A DNA stretch of 21,105 nucleotides from Conidiobolus incongruus B7586 (taxonomy: Eukaryota > Entomophthoromycota > Entomophthoromycetes > Entomophthorales > Conidiobolaceae), in assembly GCA_000697335.1 (NCBI GenBank), contig JNEM01014273.1, forward strand, positions 1 through 21,105, written 5' to 3'. Made by a program: the position numbers and the translations under genes. Under the pieces are notes generated by a model that worked only from the letters and a program-made list of their open reading frames with translations, made no database searches and was not told where the DNA came from. Of the stretch, positions 10,105-21,105 are shown piece by piece. Position 1 is the stretch's first letter, and each line of letters starts with the position of its first letter.

Positions 10105-11381
10105 TAATAACTTTAGATATCAAAATAGATACAGAATATATTGGGACTATAGTTTGAATATTGTAGTGTATTAAATTGAATTGATATTTTACAATTATTA
10201 ATAATAAAATTGTTTTAGTTTTATCTTAATTACAAATTCAAAAGGTTAAATTCATTTAATATTTAATTCAATTTCAACTAACCTTCATATTACCTCTAAT
10301 TGAATTTGTGGGACTAATATTTAAATTTTAGAATGTGAGTTGGGAGTGACATGAATAAATATATCTGCTAAATTGACTATTATAAAATAATTTCAATTAT
10401 ATAATATTAATGCATTATAAATAATTTGACAGTAAAGGAATTTACATATTATTTTTATATTGTATATGATCGAGATTAATAGGATTTTATAAGTATTGTT
10501 AAGTTATATATCATTTTCATTGACCAAAAAAATATGACCAGAAATTTGAAAAATAGCTTGTAGAGACTTTTCTATGCAATTTGTATTAGTTCTTGTTGAA
10601 ATTGATGATAATAAAATGATACATTCAATTATATATAAATATTGAAAATAGAACTTAATATTATAACAAAATAACAGTTTAATTATTAATATTTTAATAG
10701 TGGAATAAATCATATAATATACAATATTAAATTATTTATAGAAATCAAAAAAAATCTAATTTAATACCTAGAAATAACAAAATATATTCAGAAATTTCTA
10801 TTTTTATCAATAGAAATTATATATATTTGGAATCAAATAATCACATAAATCGCTCAACGAAAAAAGGTAATACAAAATTCTTCTTAAACAATATATTTAA
10901 TATAAAAATGATTAAATTAATCAATTATTGAAAATTAATTAAAATTTTTTAAATACTCTTTTCATAAACATTTGACCTTAATCTATTAATTGATATCAAA
11001 TAATTTAAATATAATATTTTTTCAAAATTGATAACATTTAAATGTAAAAAATAATTAAAAATTAAATATTATCATGAACTTTAATTATGTTCAGTAAATA
11101 AATACCTAATATTATATTTTATAGTGAAAATTATTATTGAAATGTATTGATAAAGTGAATATCGATTGGTATGTTTGATTAACTGATAGAATTCTATTTT
11201 TTATATATTATTAAACATATTGATGAATATTATAATAATATGAATTTAAGCTTGAAAAAAGAATTATATAATATTAAACATAAATTCCAAACTATAGGAT
11301 ATCTAAAATAGATTTAGTGTATCAGCTGATCTTTGATTACTAAATAGGTATTTAATTGACATCTGTTCTATGTAAGATTAT
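10105..11381. other. AT-rich spacer between USP30-like gene and IDH2
   Basis: This 1.28-kb stretch is the 5' flank of the USP30-like gene and the 3' flank of IDH2, both on the minus strand. The region 10500-10620 is less AT-rich and has a minus-strand open frame of 69 codons, with no recognisable family and an improbable Ile/Leu/Tyr-rich start. No promoter motif stands out. Confidence 0.5.
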
Positions 11382-12751
11382 TTAGGCTTGGCCCAAGTTC
11401 TTGATGATGGCATCAGTGAATTGAGTGTTGGTGGCACGACCTCCCAAATCACCAGTTAAGAATTCACCATCAGCAATGGTCTTCAAAACAGCCTTTTCAA
11501 TGGTTTCAGAGGCTTCGACGAGACCCATATGACGTAACATCATACAAGAACTCAATAAAAGAGCGGTGGGGTTAGCCTTATCTTGACCAGCTATATCAGG
11601 AGCAGTACCGTGGACGGATTCGAAGATAGAGGCTTGTTTACCAATGTTACCAGAGGGAGTGAGACCAAGACCACCAATGAGACCAGCACACATATCACTT
11701 AAAATATCACCATACAAATTGGGCATAACCATGACACGGTCACCATACAAGTGAGGATCTTGGACAATGTGAAGGCAGGCACGATCGAGGAGAACATCGT
11801 CAAAGTTGACACGGGGGTATTCCTTGGCGACGTCACGGCAAGCTTGAAGGAACAAACCATCAGCAAGACGCATGATATTGGCTTTGTGAACAGCGGTAAC
11901 GTGGTTACGTCCAGTATCTTGAGCATATTGGAAAGCATAACGAGCAACACGTTCAGAAGCTTCACGAGTGATAAGTTTAATGGATTGGACAACACCACCA
12001 ACAACTTCGTGTTCAATACCACTGTATTCACCTTCAGTATTTTCACGAATCAAAACGGTGTTAACATTTTCATAGGGAGTCTTATATCCAACAACGCTCT
12101 TACAGGGACGAACGTTAGCGTACAAATCAAAAGTTCTGAGTATTGATGAGTTAGATTTCTCAAAAACAAATAATATTAATATTAATAATTACCTTCTCAA
12201 AGTCAAGTTCAAAGAAACGTGACCCTTGCCAACAGGGGTAGCCAAAGGACCTTGAAAAATAGTTTAGATCATTGTTTAGTAGATTTTGATTTATACTAGC
12301 TTACCCTTTAAGGCAATGGTGTTTTTCTTGATGGAATGGAGGGCAGCATCAGGAATGACAGTTTTACCGTCGCGTAAAACGGGAGTAACATCAACTTCTT
12401 CCCAAGTGATAGGAACGTTAGCAGCAGAGTAGATACGTTGGACAGATTTGGAAATTTCAGGACCAATACCATCACCAGGAATCATAGTGACGACGTAGTT
12501 GCCCTACATGATTATTAATGTCATAGTTTTAAAAAGATCCCAAATATCTTACTTTGGCATCCTTGTTAGGAGTGTATTTTCCAGTGATGTTAGAGGCAGT
12601 AGAGTAAGCCTTAATCTAGAAAATATAAATGGTTAAAATACAAGAAAATAAGTTAAAAAGATTCAAAAATAAACTGAAGGAAATGGTTTACCAAACTCTT
12701 TTTGAAGCCAAGGTTGCTGGAGCGTAAAATGGAGGATGTCAAGAAACTCAT
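11382..12751 (-). CDS. IDH2: NAD-dependent isocitrate dehydrogenase, catalytic (Idh2/IDH3A-type) subunit
   Basis: It converts isocitrate and NAD+ to 2-oxoglutarate, CO2 and NADH in the mitochondrial matrix, in a hetero-oligomer with an Idh1-type regulatory subunit not seen here. Exons are 12751-12692, 12615-12553, 12503-12305, 12250-12193 and 12135-11382, giving 377 residues (yeast Idh2 is about 369). Introns are 76, 49, 54 and 57 bp. The N-terminus ([20 protein letters not shown]) is a presequence. [14 protein letters not shown] is at 49-62. The isocitrate-binding segment [18 protein letters not shown] is at 120-137, with Arg126, Arg127 and Arg136. [14 protein letters not shown] has Tyr164, [12 protein letters not shown] has Lys211, and NLYGDILSD has Asp270 and Asp274. 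[20 protein letters not shown] is the NAD-binding end. LNLTLR-TF-L-ANVRP and GPLATP-GKGH match Idh2 rather than Idh1. The start at 12751 is chosen because only it provides the targeting exon. Confidence 0.96.
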
Positions 12752-14637
12752 TATTTATGATTTGATTCTGTGTTTAATAAGTTCAAAGAACAAATAACAG
12801 TTATTATATCCTCACTATAAAAATTTCAAAAATACAACTTTAGTCACGTGATATAAAGTTCTTTTCGTTCAATCATGTTCGAGAATTCCATTTTCATCCT
12901 TATCTGATTTTGTTGTCAGATAAATTAATTATTATAATTAACAATAATTCAAAAATAATATCAGATACAAAATTAATATAATTTTCTATTTAAAACATAA
13001 ATCAAAGATATTTAAATATCATTAGGTTTATTTTTATAATTTATTAAAATTCATCTTTTTTTAATAGCTCATTCTATGTCATTTATATTGGTTGATAAAT
13101 TTTTCTTTTTATTATTAGCAAGTACTATAATATAAATTTAGCATTTTGATTATTCGTGTAGATGAAAATTATAAATTCAAAGGATATTATACATTTTGTG
13201 ATAAAAATATAGATACAGATATATCATTTAGTACATTAATATAAAGTATCTGAGCAATATTGAATGATACATCAAAGACTTAACCACAAATATATTTGAA
13301 ACATATAATACTATATTTTTATATTCGAAAAAAATCAAATTGACTTTATTTTAAACTATATATTTGAATGAACTTATAATTTTCTCACCCGAAATTAAAT
13401 TTCACAAATTTGATAATATGATTTTTTATATATTTTTTGAAATCGAAAATGAAAATTGATAAAAATATTTAAAATTATGTAAGTATTTATTAAAAATTTC
13501 AGGATAAATATAATTTTTTTAAAATGAATTAAAATCTATTATAATCCTTAATTAAACCAAATGATAATATCATATTAAAATTAACTATACTAAATATTCG
13601 TTGAGACAAAACTATAATAAATTTGATAAAGACTCGAAATTTATACAATATTGTTATAATAACTGTCAATATGGCTCAAAAAAATAAAATTAATGAAAAA
13701 AGAATTTTTCACAATATTACAATGTATTAATGATTTAAATCATTGAATGGCCCATTAAATATTCTATCTAGTAAATAACATTTACACATCAATAGCTTAC
13801 CCTTCAATTAATAAACTAGATATATAATCTTCTATTTAAATTTCTAAACTTTTAATTAATATAAAATTTCATCAAATTATCATATGATCAAATTTCAAAT
13901 TATAAAGGTCAAATATAAACGATATCCTATTATCGATAAATAGAAATTATAAATTAGTATTTATATACTTATATTAATAGTGATTTATTAACTTTTTATG
14001 TTTTATTTAAAAAAAATGTAGATAATATGTGTATAAATGATTGATGTTTCATTTTCTTGTTTTAAGGTTTTCCTTTTGATAAAATGCTTGTTAGAGAATC
14101 TTTTAAATTTATATCAATAAATTCATTAAAAATGGAAAAATATAATATTAATTATAAGCATTTATATATCTGATATCAAGCGTTGAAAGATTAGTCATAT
14201 GAATTGTATCATAAGTTTATTCATACAAATTCAACAATCAATATCAAATTAAAAATGATTGGTAAAATATCAGCTTAATAAATTAATGAGATATATTGAT
14301 AGTCGAATATATTATATAAAAAATTAATATAAATTCGGATTATTGTTTCAAAATCATGTATAATTATATATTGATATATCAAGATTTTATAGTATAATCT
14401 AAATTGTAATATTTCGGTTAAAATATCAATTGTTTATCTGGAATGTTGTCATGTTTTCTAATTGGTTGATGAAGGATAAAAGTTTGAAGTCAAATTGAGT
14501 TTGTGGATTGATGAAGAATCCCATGAAATTAATTAGATGCGAACTGATATCAATGAACTAATATAATCCTCAAAGGTGATCTGATCCTAAATTAAGTTGA
14601 AATTATCAAGTAAATTCAATCATTCTATAATATCAAT
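12752..14637. other. AT-rich divergent intergenic region between IDH2 and adenylate kinase
   Basis: The two genes read away from each other, so this 1.9-kb stretch holds both promoters. Apart from the E-box near IDH2 it has only A/T-rich sequence with scattered short runs. About 200 bp before the adenylate kinase start (14440-14637) the composition becomes more balanced, consistent with a promoter and 5' UTR. I found no gene, tRNA or repeat array. Confidence 0.55.
12844..12851. promoter_or_regulatory. Palindromic E-box TCACGTGA upstream of IDH2
   Basis: This perfect 8-bp palindrome lies 93 bp upstream of the IDH2 start codon. CACGTG is the binding core of fungal bHLH factors such as Cbf1. 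It stands out in very AT-rich DNA, where a six-base core with four G/C is unlikely by chance. Function here is inferred from position only. Confidence 0.4.
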
Positions 14638-15430
<793 letters not shown>

Positions 15431-16522
15431 AATTGGTTGTTTCAACTTGTTAATTATAAAAGTAAATCAAAATCAAATGTGTAATTTATTCTATATCTCT
15501 ATGTTTTTATCAAATCATAATTAATATATTATTAACTCATCATTGATTATTTTAGAGTAATTTTCATTTACTCGATTTTTTAAATAATCAACATATGATA
15601 ATAATTTACATTTTATCAAGTTCGAATTTAAAAACATTTAAATCTTAACATTGATTATATTTGTTAAATTATTGTAAATCACTTAAAAATTTTCATCATA
15701 TATAATTATATCATACGAATATATATATTTTATTATTTTTATTTCACATGTATAAGACAAAATTTACTTTAGATTTTATTCTCAATGGATTTATCCACCA
15801 TAATCACTTTAAATACTTGAAAATAATTGTTAATTCTTGGAATATTAAATCGCAAATATGTAAACATCGAGGATAACTTTAAACTGTCATTATAATAATA
15901 TCGACAATTATATTATTATTATTTAGTCAATTTAAATAAGAAAATAAATTTAAATGAATAATAATATATAATTATAATATTTATAATAATCCTAACTTTC
16001 AAAAAGTAAATGTCAAATAGTTATAATATCAATTTTAGAAATTTTACTATTTAAATTCCAATTAAAATAGTTACATAGCATATTTTGATAATTATTTAAA
16101 TATTTTAAAATTATAACATAACATAATATCTTTATAATTTCCAATTTTTAATATAATAATGAACTATATTAGCAAAGATGCTACCATATATAAAGGTTTT
16201 ATTATTAATTTAACTAAAATGAAGCTTAAATCATGAAAATTATTCATTATGAATTGAAATCATTTTATAAAATGCTGTGATTTAAATTTTGAAAGTTAGT
16301 ACCTTTGTAGAATGACTCTTAATAGATATTGTAATCTTTATTTATATATATTGTTTTGAACTAATGATCAATTTAATAGTAAATAATTACTAATTATTTG
16401 AGTTATAAATTTCAAGATTTAATGAATAAATTAAAAACAAAGTTAATAGATATTTATAATATTGAGTTATTGGTTAGTTTTATAGAGATAAAAAGATAGT
16501 TAAAGTAATATTCTAGTACTAT

Positions 16523-16525
<3 letters not shown>
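15431..16525. other. AT-rich spacer downstream of adenylate kinase
   Basis: This 1.1-kb stretch lies between two convergent genes. It contains the adenylate kinase 3' UTR and then featureless A/T-rich DNA. No open frame, inverted repeat of note or similarity to the mariner copies was recognised. Confidence 0.55.

Positions 16526-16555
<30 letters not shown>
16526..16555. repeat. (AT)15 microsatellite
   Basis: An uninterrupted run of 15 AT units lies 30 bp beyond the stop codon of the small secreted-protein gene at 16585-16860. It is the longest perfect dinucleotide run in the window and is likely length-variable. Confidence 0.9.
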
Positions 16556-16558
<3 letters not shown>

Positions 16559-16584
16559 GTTCGCTAAATTTATTTTATTATTGT

Positions 16585-16860
16585 TTAAAGAAGTCCCCAT
16601 TGATTAGGATTTCCAATACCAAAGGGATTTGAATAAGGGTTGGCAAAATTATTATAGTAGCCATTATGACGACTCATTTGAACTCCATAGAATTTTGGAC
16701 TTAATATATGAATAGACGATAAATCTACGTTGATGAGTGTATTTTCTTGAGGTGGAGGGGGTGGAGGTGCGGCAAATTGTCTTTTAACCAAATTTTTCGG
16801 GCTTTCAAAGGGTATACCATAAATCACACTTATAAAACAGCACAAATTGACTAATTTCAT
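16585..16860 (-). CDS. Small secreted proline/asparagine-rich protein (91 aa), unknown function
   Basis: I do not recognise a family. The protein starts MKLVNLCCFISVIYG, a short signal peptide. A dibasic Lys26-Arg27 (NLVKR) follows, a likely Kex2-type cleavage site just before the mature part. Residues 32-37 are six prolines. The rest is polar and aromatic, rich in Asn, Gly, Tyr and Pro, ending NPFGIGNPNQWGLL. There are no cysteines after the signal peptide, so no disulphide-knotted effector fold. G/C content is clearly above the flanks, and a TATA box sits about 60 bp upstream. These features support a real, unspliced gene. It resembles fungal small secreted or cell-wall-associated proteins. 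Its signal region lines up with that of the gene at 18695-18964. Function is unknown. Confidence 0.65.
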   Translation of the reverse strand: MKLVNLCCFISVIYGIPFESPKNLVKRQFAAPPPPPPQENTLINVDLSSIHILSPKFYGVQMSRHNGYYNNFANPYSNPFGIGNPNQWGLL

Positions 16861-16917
16861 GAGATAATAGATATTTAATTAAGAGAATTAAAAAGTAAAT
16901 TAAAGAAAATTGACTAT

Positions 16918-16925
16918 TATTTATA
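16918..16925 (-). promoter_or_regulatory. TATA box for the 91-aa secreted-protein gene
   Basis: The minus strand reads TATAAATA about 58 bp upstream of the ATG at 16860. Position and sequence suit a TATA box with a short 5' UTR. In DNA this AT-rich, chance matches are frequent. Confidence 0.3.
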
Positions 16926-18694
16926 ACAAATTCATTGAAATCAATATTACTCTCATGTTTATCATTTATGCAATTAAAAAGAATTACACGATCTCTATTT
17001 TATATAGTAAATCTTGTTATGCAATAGAATGTCAAAATTATTTAAACAATATTTATTTCAAAAATTTACACATTTTTCATTATATATATTCAATTGAAAA
17101 GTGTTGATATTTTATTATTCAATAATTATCTGATAGTGATATGATTCTGAAGTACGTTCTGAAAACACTTGTCACATAAGATTGATATTCAAGTTCCTCA
17201 AATCTATTTAAATTATAAATTAATTAAAATATTAACAATAGAGATGATCATTGTTTATAGTTATTGTAATAAATAATAAAATAAATTACAACATATATCA
17301 TATTATGCTATTAGAATTAATAAAAAACTTTTTGTTTAAATTTTCAAAAAAAAATTAAAATATGTATTCTGATATATAATGTTGATCTATTAAAAATTCC
17401 CTCAAATTTTATATTTATTACATTTTCAATGTTATGCCTTTATTTTTTCTTATAATTTTACTAATGAGGATCGAAAATAATATATCTTTACTCATGGATT
17501 CTTAATAGAATATTATACTTCGTGAATGCTATTTATTATTGATATTTCTTTAGCTTTGTGGACAATCTATATAGTTATAGTTTATTATATTATAAATATA
17601 CCATTAGCCAATATTTTACATTAATAGAGCTGGAATAATTATTAAAATTTGAAATATAAATAATAGATACTATAATTAATATTTAAATAAAACCTTTCAA
17701 AACTACTTTTTTAATTTTATTTCATTGGAGTTAAAAACTATAATCTATTATAACTGGCATTTCTTTAAGATTTTGAATAGTTATAGCTGTAATAATAATA
17801 TATATTAAAAGTTATATTTAATTTCTGAATAATTAATATGTAGTTAATATATAATGAGTGATATTAAGCATGATCTATTTATTGATCTGTGTTTTTTCTA
17901 CAACTATATATTTATTATTCGAATATCCGCAACTATGAGTATTAAAAATATTGTAAAATTATAGTAATATTATTGCAATTATATGAAATGATCAACTTGA
18001 GATCAAAATTAGTGGGTATAATTTTAGCTGATCTCTCATAATTAATAATATGTAATTTTTTTATAATTATTAATTATAAAATTCTTTAATGATTCAAACT
18101 TTTATAAATTATATATAATAGCGTCAAATGAATAAGTATAATAATATGAAATATATTGTTAAATAAAAATAATAGTTTGGGTTTATTTTTGATATTAAAT
18201 TAATTTTTCATATATTTATCACAAGTTCTTTTCTTGATTAAAAATTTTTATAATAGATTGAATATTTGATGTAATAGATCACTAAATTAAATAAAAAAGA
18301 ATAATATATATTACATATAATATAACTAATAAAAATAAATATATTATGACCATTTATTAATTAATTCAAATTCAACAAGATGAAGTTAATAGTTAGTATT
18401 TTGAATTTATAATTATTATAAAGGTTTAATAACAATTATAATATTATATATTTATTTACTACCATTTCAAAATTTTACTATATATTACATTAAATTATTT
18501 GTATAATAAAAACTATAATGTTCCTAATATCTTAAAGATATTAATAACTGGTATCAAACATGAAAAATAATTTGTCAAACTAAATAACATAACTAATTTA
18601 ATTATTAAATATTTTGAATTTTGAAACTTAGCATTCAAAATATAGAGTCAAAAGTTGTAATTTATTGGATTTAAATATTCAAGTTGCTATTTAC
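16926..18694. other. Long AT-rich spacer between the two small secreted-protein genes
   Basis: This stretch is about 1.8 kb. Only short A/T-rich open frames occur; the longest (plus strand, 16910-17107, 65 codons, Ile/Tyr/Asn-rich) looks random. No repeat, RNA gene or element end was recognised. Confidence 0.5.
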
Positions 18695-18964
18695 TTATTG
18701 AGGGCCTGGAGCTTGTCCTTGTTGACCAGCGAATGGGACAGGTCCGACTGGTCCACCCCAAGGTGCGCTCCAAGGTGCAGCTCCGGGAAATCCACCAGGT
18801 CCAAATCCACCAGCTCCATAATATGGGGAGAAGAAAGGATGGCGACCCCAACCACCACTATTGTCAATATTCTGAGCACTGGACTGGCTTCCACTAAGAG
18901 CGCTGACATACAATGGAGTAGCCAAGGTAGCAGAAATCAAACTAGTAATAACTACGAATTTCAT
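18695..18964 (-). CDS. Small secreted Gly/Pro/aromatic-rich protein (89 aa), unknown function
   Basis: I do not recognise a family. MKFVVITSLISATLA is a clear signal peptide, with cleavage likely near residues 16-22. A short Ser/Gln/Asn-rich stretch follows. Residues 37 to the end are low-complexity Gly/Pro/Trp/Phe repeats (GGWG, GAGGFGPGGFPG, APWSAPWGG, PVGPVPFAG), ending QGQAPGPQ. There are no cysteines. Such sequences occur in secreted structural, adhesive or wall-associated proteins; that role is inference. The frame continues upstream to an ATG at 19021, but the extra 19 residues are an Ile/Asn run from AT-rich leader DNA. The start at 18964 is chosen because it puts the signal peptide at the N-terminus and leaves a normal leader downstream of the TATA box at 19039-19046. 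G/C content is far above the flanks, which supports a real gene. Confidence 0.75.
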   Translation of the reverse strand: MKFVVITSLISATLATPLYVSALSGSQSSAQNIDNSGGWGRHPFFSPYYGAGGFGPGGFPGAAPWSAPWGGPVGPVPFAGQQGQAPGPQ

Positions 18965-19038
18965 TTTAATAGTGATTGAGTTAATAATAATAATAATGAT
19001 AATGAATTTGATGCTTTTCACTGAAGATAATAAAGAGG

Positions 19039-19046
19039 TTTATATA
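19039..19046 (-). promoter_or_regulatory. TATA box for the 89-aa secreted-protein gene
   Basis: The minus strand reads TATATAAA, a canonical TATA box, 75 bp upstream of the chosen ATG at 18964. Transcription would begin near 19010-19020, which would exclude the more upstream ATG at 19021 and agrees with the start chosen for the gene. Confidence 0.5.
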
Positions 19047-20940
19047 CTAATAGTGCTTAAATGGATCTTCAACTAACATTAATTTGATTGCCACATATTA
19101 TCTTCAGATTCACTTTTATTATATTGTACTCTGTATAATGTGATTATAGAATTATCAAATATTATGCAAATTTCACTTTTTTAGTCAATATAGTCTATCA
19201 TAATACTCTTTTACTAGGAAATAATACGGTTGATATCTGTTAACAAATCAAAATACCTTAATTAATAATAGATGCTAAATTTGATTAACCTGTAACAGTC
19301 TATCGTTTCATTTATTAGCATAATTTTAATGATCGTATTATGCTATATGCCTATAATCAAATTAATTTTTTAATATAGGTGGTAGATTTAAAAAATAATG
19401 AATAATATTATATATCAAGTATAAATGGATAATAGAATTTCTTAATATTTATCTACTTTATATATAATATTCAATTAGTAGTTTGAATTTTTTAAATAAG
19501 ACCATTTTGAATATTTCATTAATTGGATTAAACAATACACAATATTTCTGACTGATAACTTGATAATGTAGATGTGTTTCGCAAATCAATAATGTAATAT
19601 TCATGTGCTAATCAAATATTATCTTAATCATTACAAATATCATTATTTAGTCAGAATAATTCAAAATAGCAATCAATATATAATAAGCAATACTATCATT
19701 AAAATTTCATAATATTATAATGCTATATTATTTAAAATATAAAACTCAATATAATAAATAGCTTTGAATAGAAACTTTTTAGTAATCAATCAGGCTTATT
19801 ATTTTGTAACAGTTATTCGTATTTAATATCACTGCCATTATAATTAAAAATTCATTTAATTATTATAATCGTGAATCTTTAATTTAAAATTACTCAATGT
19901 AATATAATTTGACTAAATTCATTAATCAGTTTTATCAAAAATTAGATTTTAAATTTATTTTTATTACAGTGTCATTATGAACATAAAATGATATCATCTT
20001 AAAGTTTAATTCAAAACATCCAGTCCATTTAATATATTATAAAAACCAATTTTATTAACTGTTATAATCAGCCAAAATATCAAAATGAAAGACAGTTAAA
20101 TTCAATTGAATTATAAAAATTCATTAATATTTTTAAATAATAATCAAATTTATTACAAAGATATTAAAATTCTAGCCATTTTTAAAATATTTTAAAGTAA
20201 AAATTCAATTTTTTGTTTTTAAATATTAAATAATTTTAATTATTAAAAAAATATTTAATTATAAAATTAATTATGTCATAATAATATTATTATGAATGAT
20301 TTTTCAACTATAATAAATTATTATTTTTCTATTATTGCTTGATATTTAATATTTCACTTAAGTATTTGAAAAATATATTTAATCATTAAAATCAAAGAAA
20401 ATATTTTAAATAGTTGTTAGATCAATTTATTATAGATAATAGTCTATTAAGTTGCTTATAAATATATAATATAGCTGATTTCAAAATATTTATTAAATAT
20501 TTTAATAATTAATATTTAAATTAAAAATACAATATTAATTATAATATCAAATATATATATATATTCAATTCTTATATTAGTGAATTATTCTATTAAAACA
20601 AAATTATTTTGATATTTTATTATGAAAATATCAAATATACACTATGCAAAAATGATTAATATTATTTGGATATATTGAGATAAACACAAAGTTATAGTTG
20701 TGATTTATCAAATATAAAAATATATCTTAAAATGATTTATATATTTTATTTTATTTAAAATCCAAATATATAGCTATTAGTTAATTTTTATATATTAAAG
20801 ATAAATAGTAAAAATAATTATTAAACTATGTGATTTTTATTTTATACTCATTATAATTAGATATAATAAAATTTCTATTTATTTTGTATTTAATATTCTA
20901 TTTATTCTTGGTTTAATAAGTTATTAATATAGAAATTAAG
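19047..20940. other. AT-rich spacer with no supported gene
   Basis: This 1.9-kb stretch lies 5' of the 89-aa secreted-protein gene and ends at the third mariner copy. The first few hundred bases are slightly less AT-rich, as expected upstream of a gene. The remainder is low-complexity A/T sequence with no recognised coding relic or repeat. Confidence 0.5.
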
Positions 20941-20942
20941 TA

Positions 20943-21105
20943 ATGGCATAATTTTGAAATTAAAATTAAACAAATAAATTAATAATATATAAAAATTAAT
21001 GAATAATATAAAATTAATAGCTTTTTTTATCATTAATAATTTTTTTATACTTATAGTAAGTTTTTAATACTTAACAGTTTATTTATTAAAGATTGAAATT
21101 TAATA
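20943..21105 (-). mobile_element. Mariner-type DNA transposon, copy 3, cut by the window edge
   Basis: The left end TAATGGCATAATTTTGAAATTA (TA at 20941-20942) aligns with the left ends of copies 1 and 2. Near 21024-21040 the sequence TTTTTTATCATTAATAATTT matches the shared internal block seen near 3213 and 5683. The minus strand reads KKIINDKKSY, where copy 1 has QKVINNKKNY, the mariner transposase C-terminus. Only about 163 bp are visible, and the element continues beyond the window. It has the same orientation as the other two copies. Confidence 0.7.

Noticed and set aside
10504-10713. Minus-strand open frame of 69 codons, with a less AT-rich 3' part (STRTNTNCIEKSLQAIFQIS...)
   Set aside because: The first half is Ile/Leu/Tyr-rich noise with no signal peptide or family, and no splice partner could be found. 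The tail could be a small exon relic, but nothing supports it.
11751-12146. Long plus-strand open frame opposite IDH2
   Set aside because: It lies antisense to a conserved exon whose minus-strand translation is clearly isocitrate dehydrogenase. The plus-strand protein has no family features.
16910-17107. Plus-strand open frame of 65 codons
   Set aside because: It is Ile/Tyr/Asn-rich with codons dictated by A/T content and no family motif. It overlaps the promoter of the opposite-strand secreted-protein gene.
18965-19021. Upstream in-frame ATG at 19021 for the 89-aa secreted protein
   Set aside because: It would add an Ile/Asn-rich leader that buries the signal peptide, and it sits at or before the transcription start predicted from the TATA box.

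Overview
The window looks like nuclear DNA of a very AT-rich fungus. Gene islands of near-normal composition sit in long spacers that look to be about 80% A+T. The conserved genes carry short spliceosomal introns of 47-80 bp (GTAAGT/GTGAGT-type donors, TAG or CAG acceptors) and encode proteins of fungal type: Idh2-like NAD-isocitrate dehydrogenase, Adk1/AK2-like adenylate kinase, 2-oxoglutarate dehydrogenase E1 and a Ubp1/USP30-like deubiquitinase. A mitochondrial OGDH argues against an anaerobic (hydrogenosomal) fungus. I cannot place the species; an early-diverging (zygomycete-grade) fungus is a guess.

Layout. 1-783 (-) is the 5' part of the 2-oxoglutarate dehydrogenase E1 gene, which runs off the left edge. 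784-3127 is AT-rich spacer. 3130-4368 is a decayed mariner-type DNA transposon. About 4380-7560 (-) is a heavily decayed, intron-bearing pseudogene of a two-domain (type II) AAA+ ATPase of the CDC48/AFG2 group. It is split by a second mariner copy at 5604-6790. 8235-10104 (-) is a three-exon USP30-like membrane-anchored deubiquitinase. 11382-12751 (-) is a five-exon IDH2 gene. 14638-15430 (+) is a three-exon adenylate kinase. The right third is nearly gene-free, apart from two small secreted-protein genes on the minus strand (16585-16860 and 18695-18964) and the start of a third mariner copy at 20943.

How the genes relate. The four conserved genes all have mitochondrial links. IDH2 and OGDH E1 catalyse consecutive TCA-cycle steps. 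The USP30 family sits on the mitochondrial outer membrane. AK2/Adk1 enzymes balance adenine nucleotides in the cytosol and intermembrane space. Whether this clustering is more than chance cannot be judged from one window.

The most notable content is the fossil AAA+ ATPase with its nested transposons. It is recognisable only by reading through G:C-to-A:T changes that turn Trp to stop, Asp to Asn and Arg to Gln, a pattern like repeat-induced point mutation or strong methyl-C deamination. I saw no tRNA, rRNA or CRISPR array, and nothing I could defend as a viral or LTR element.
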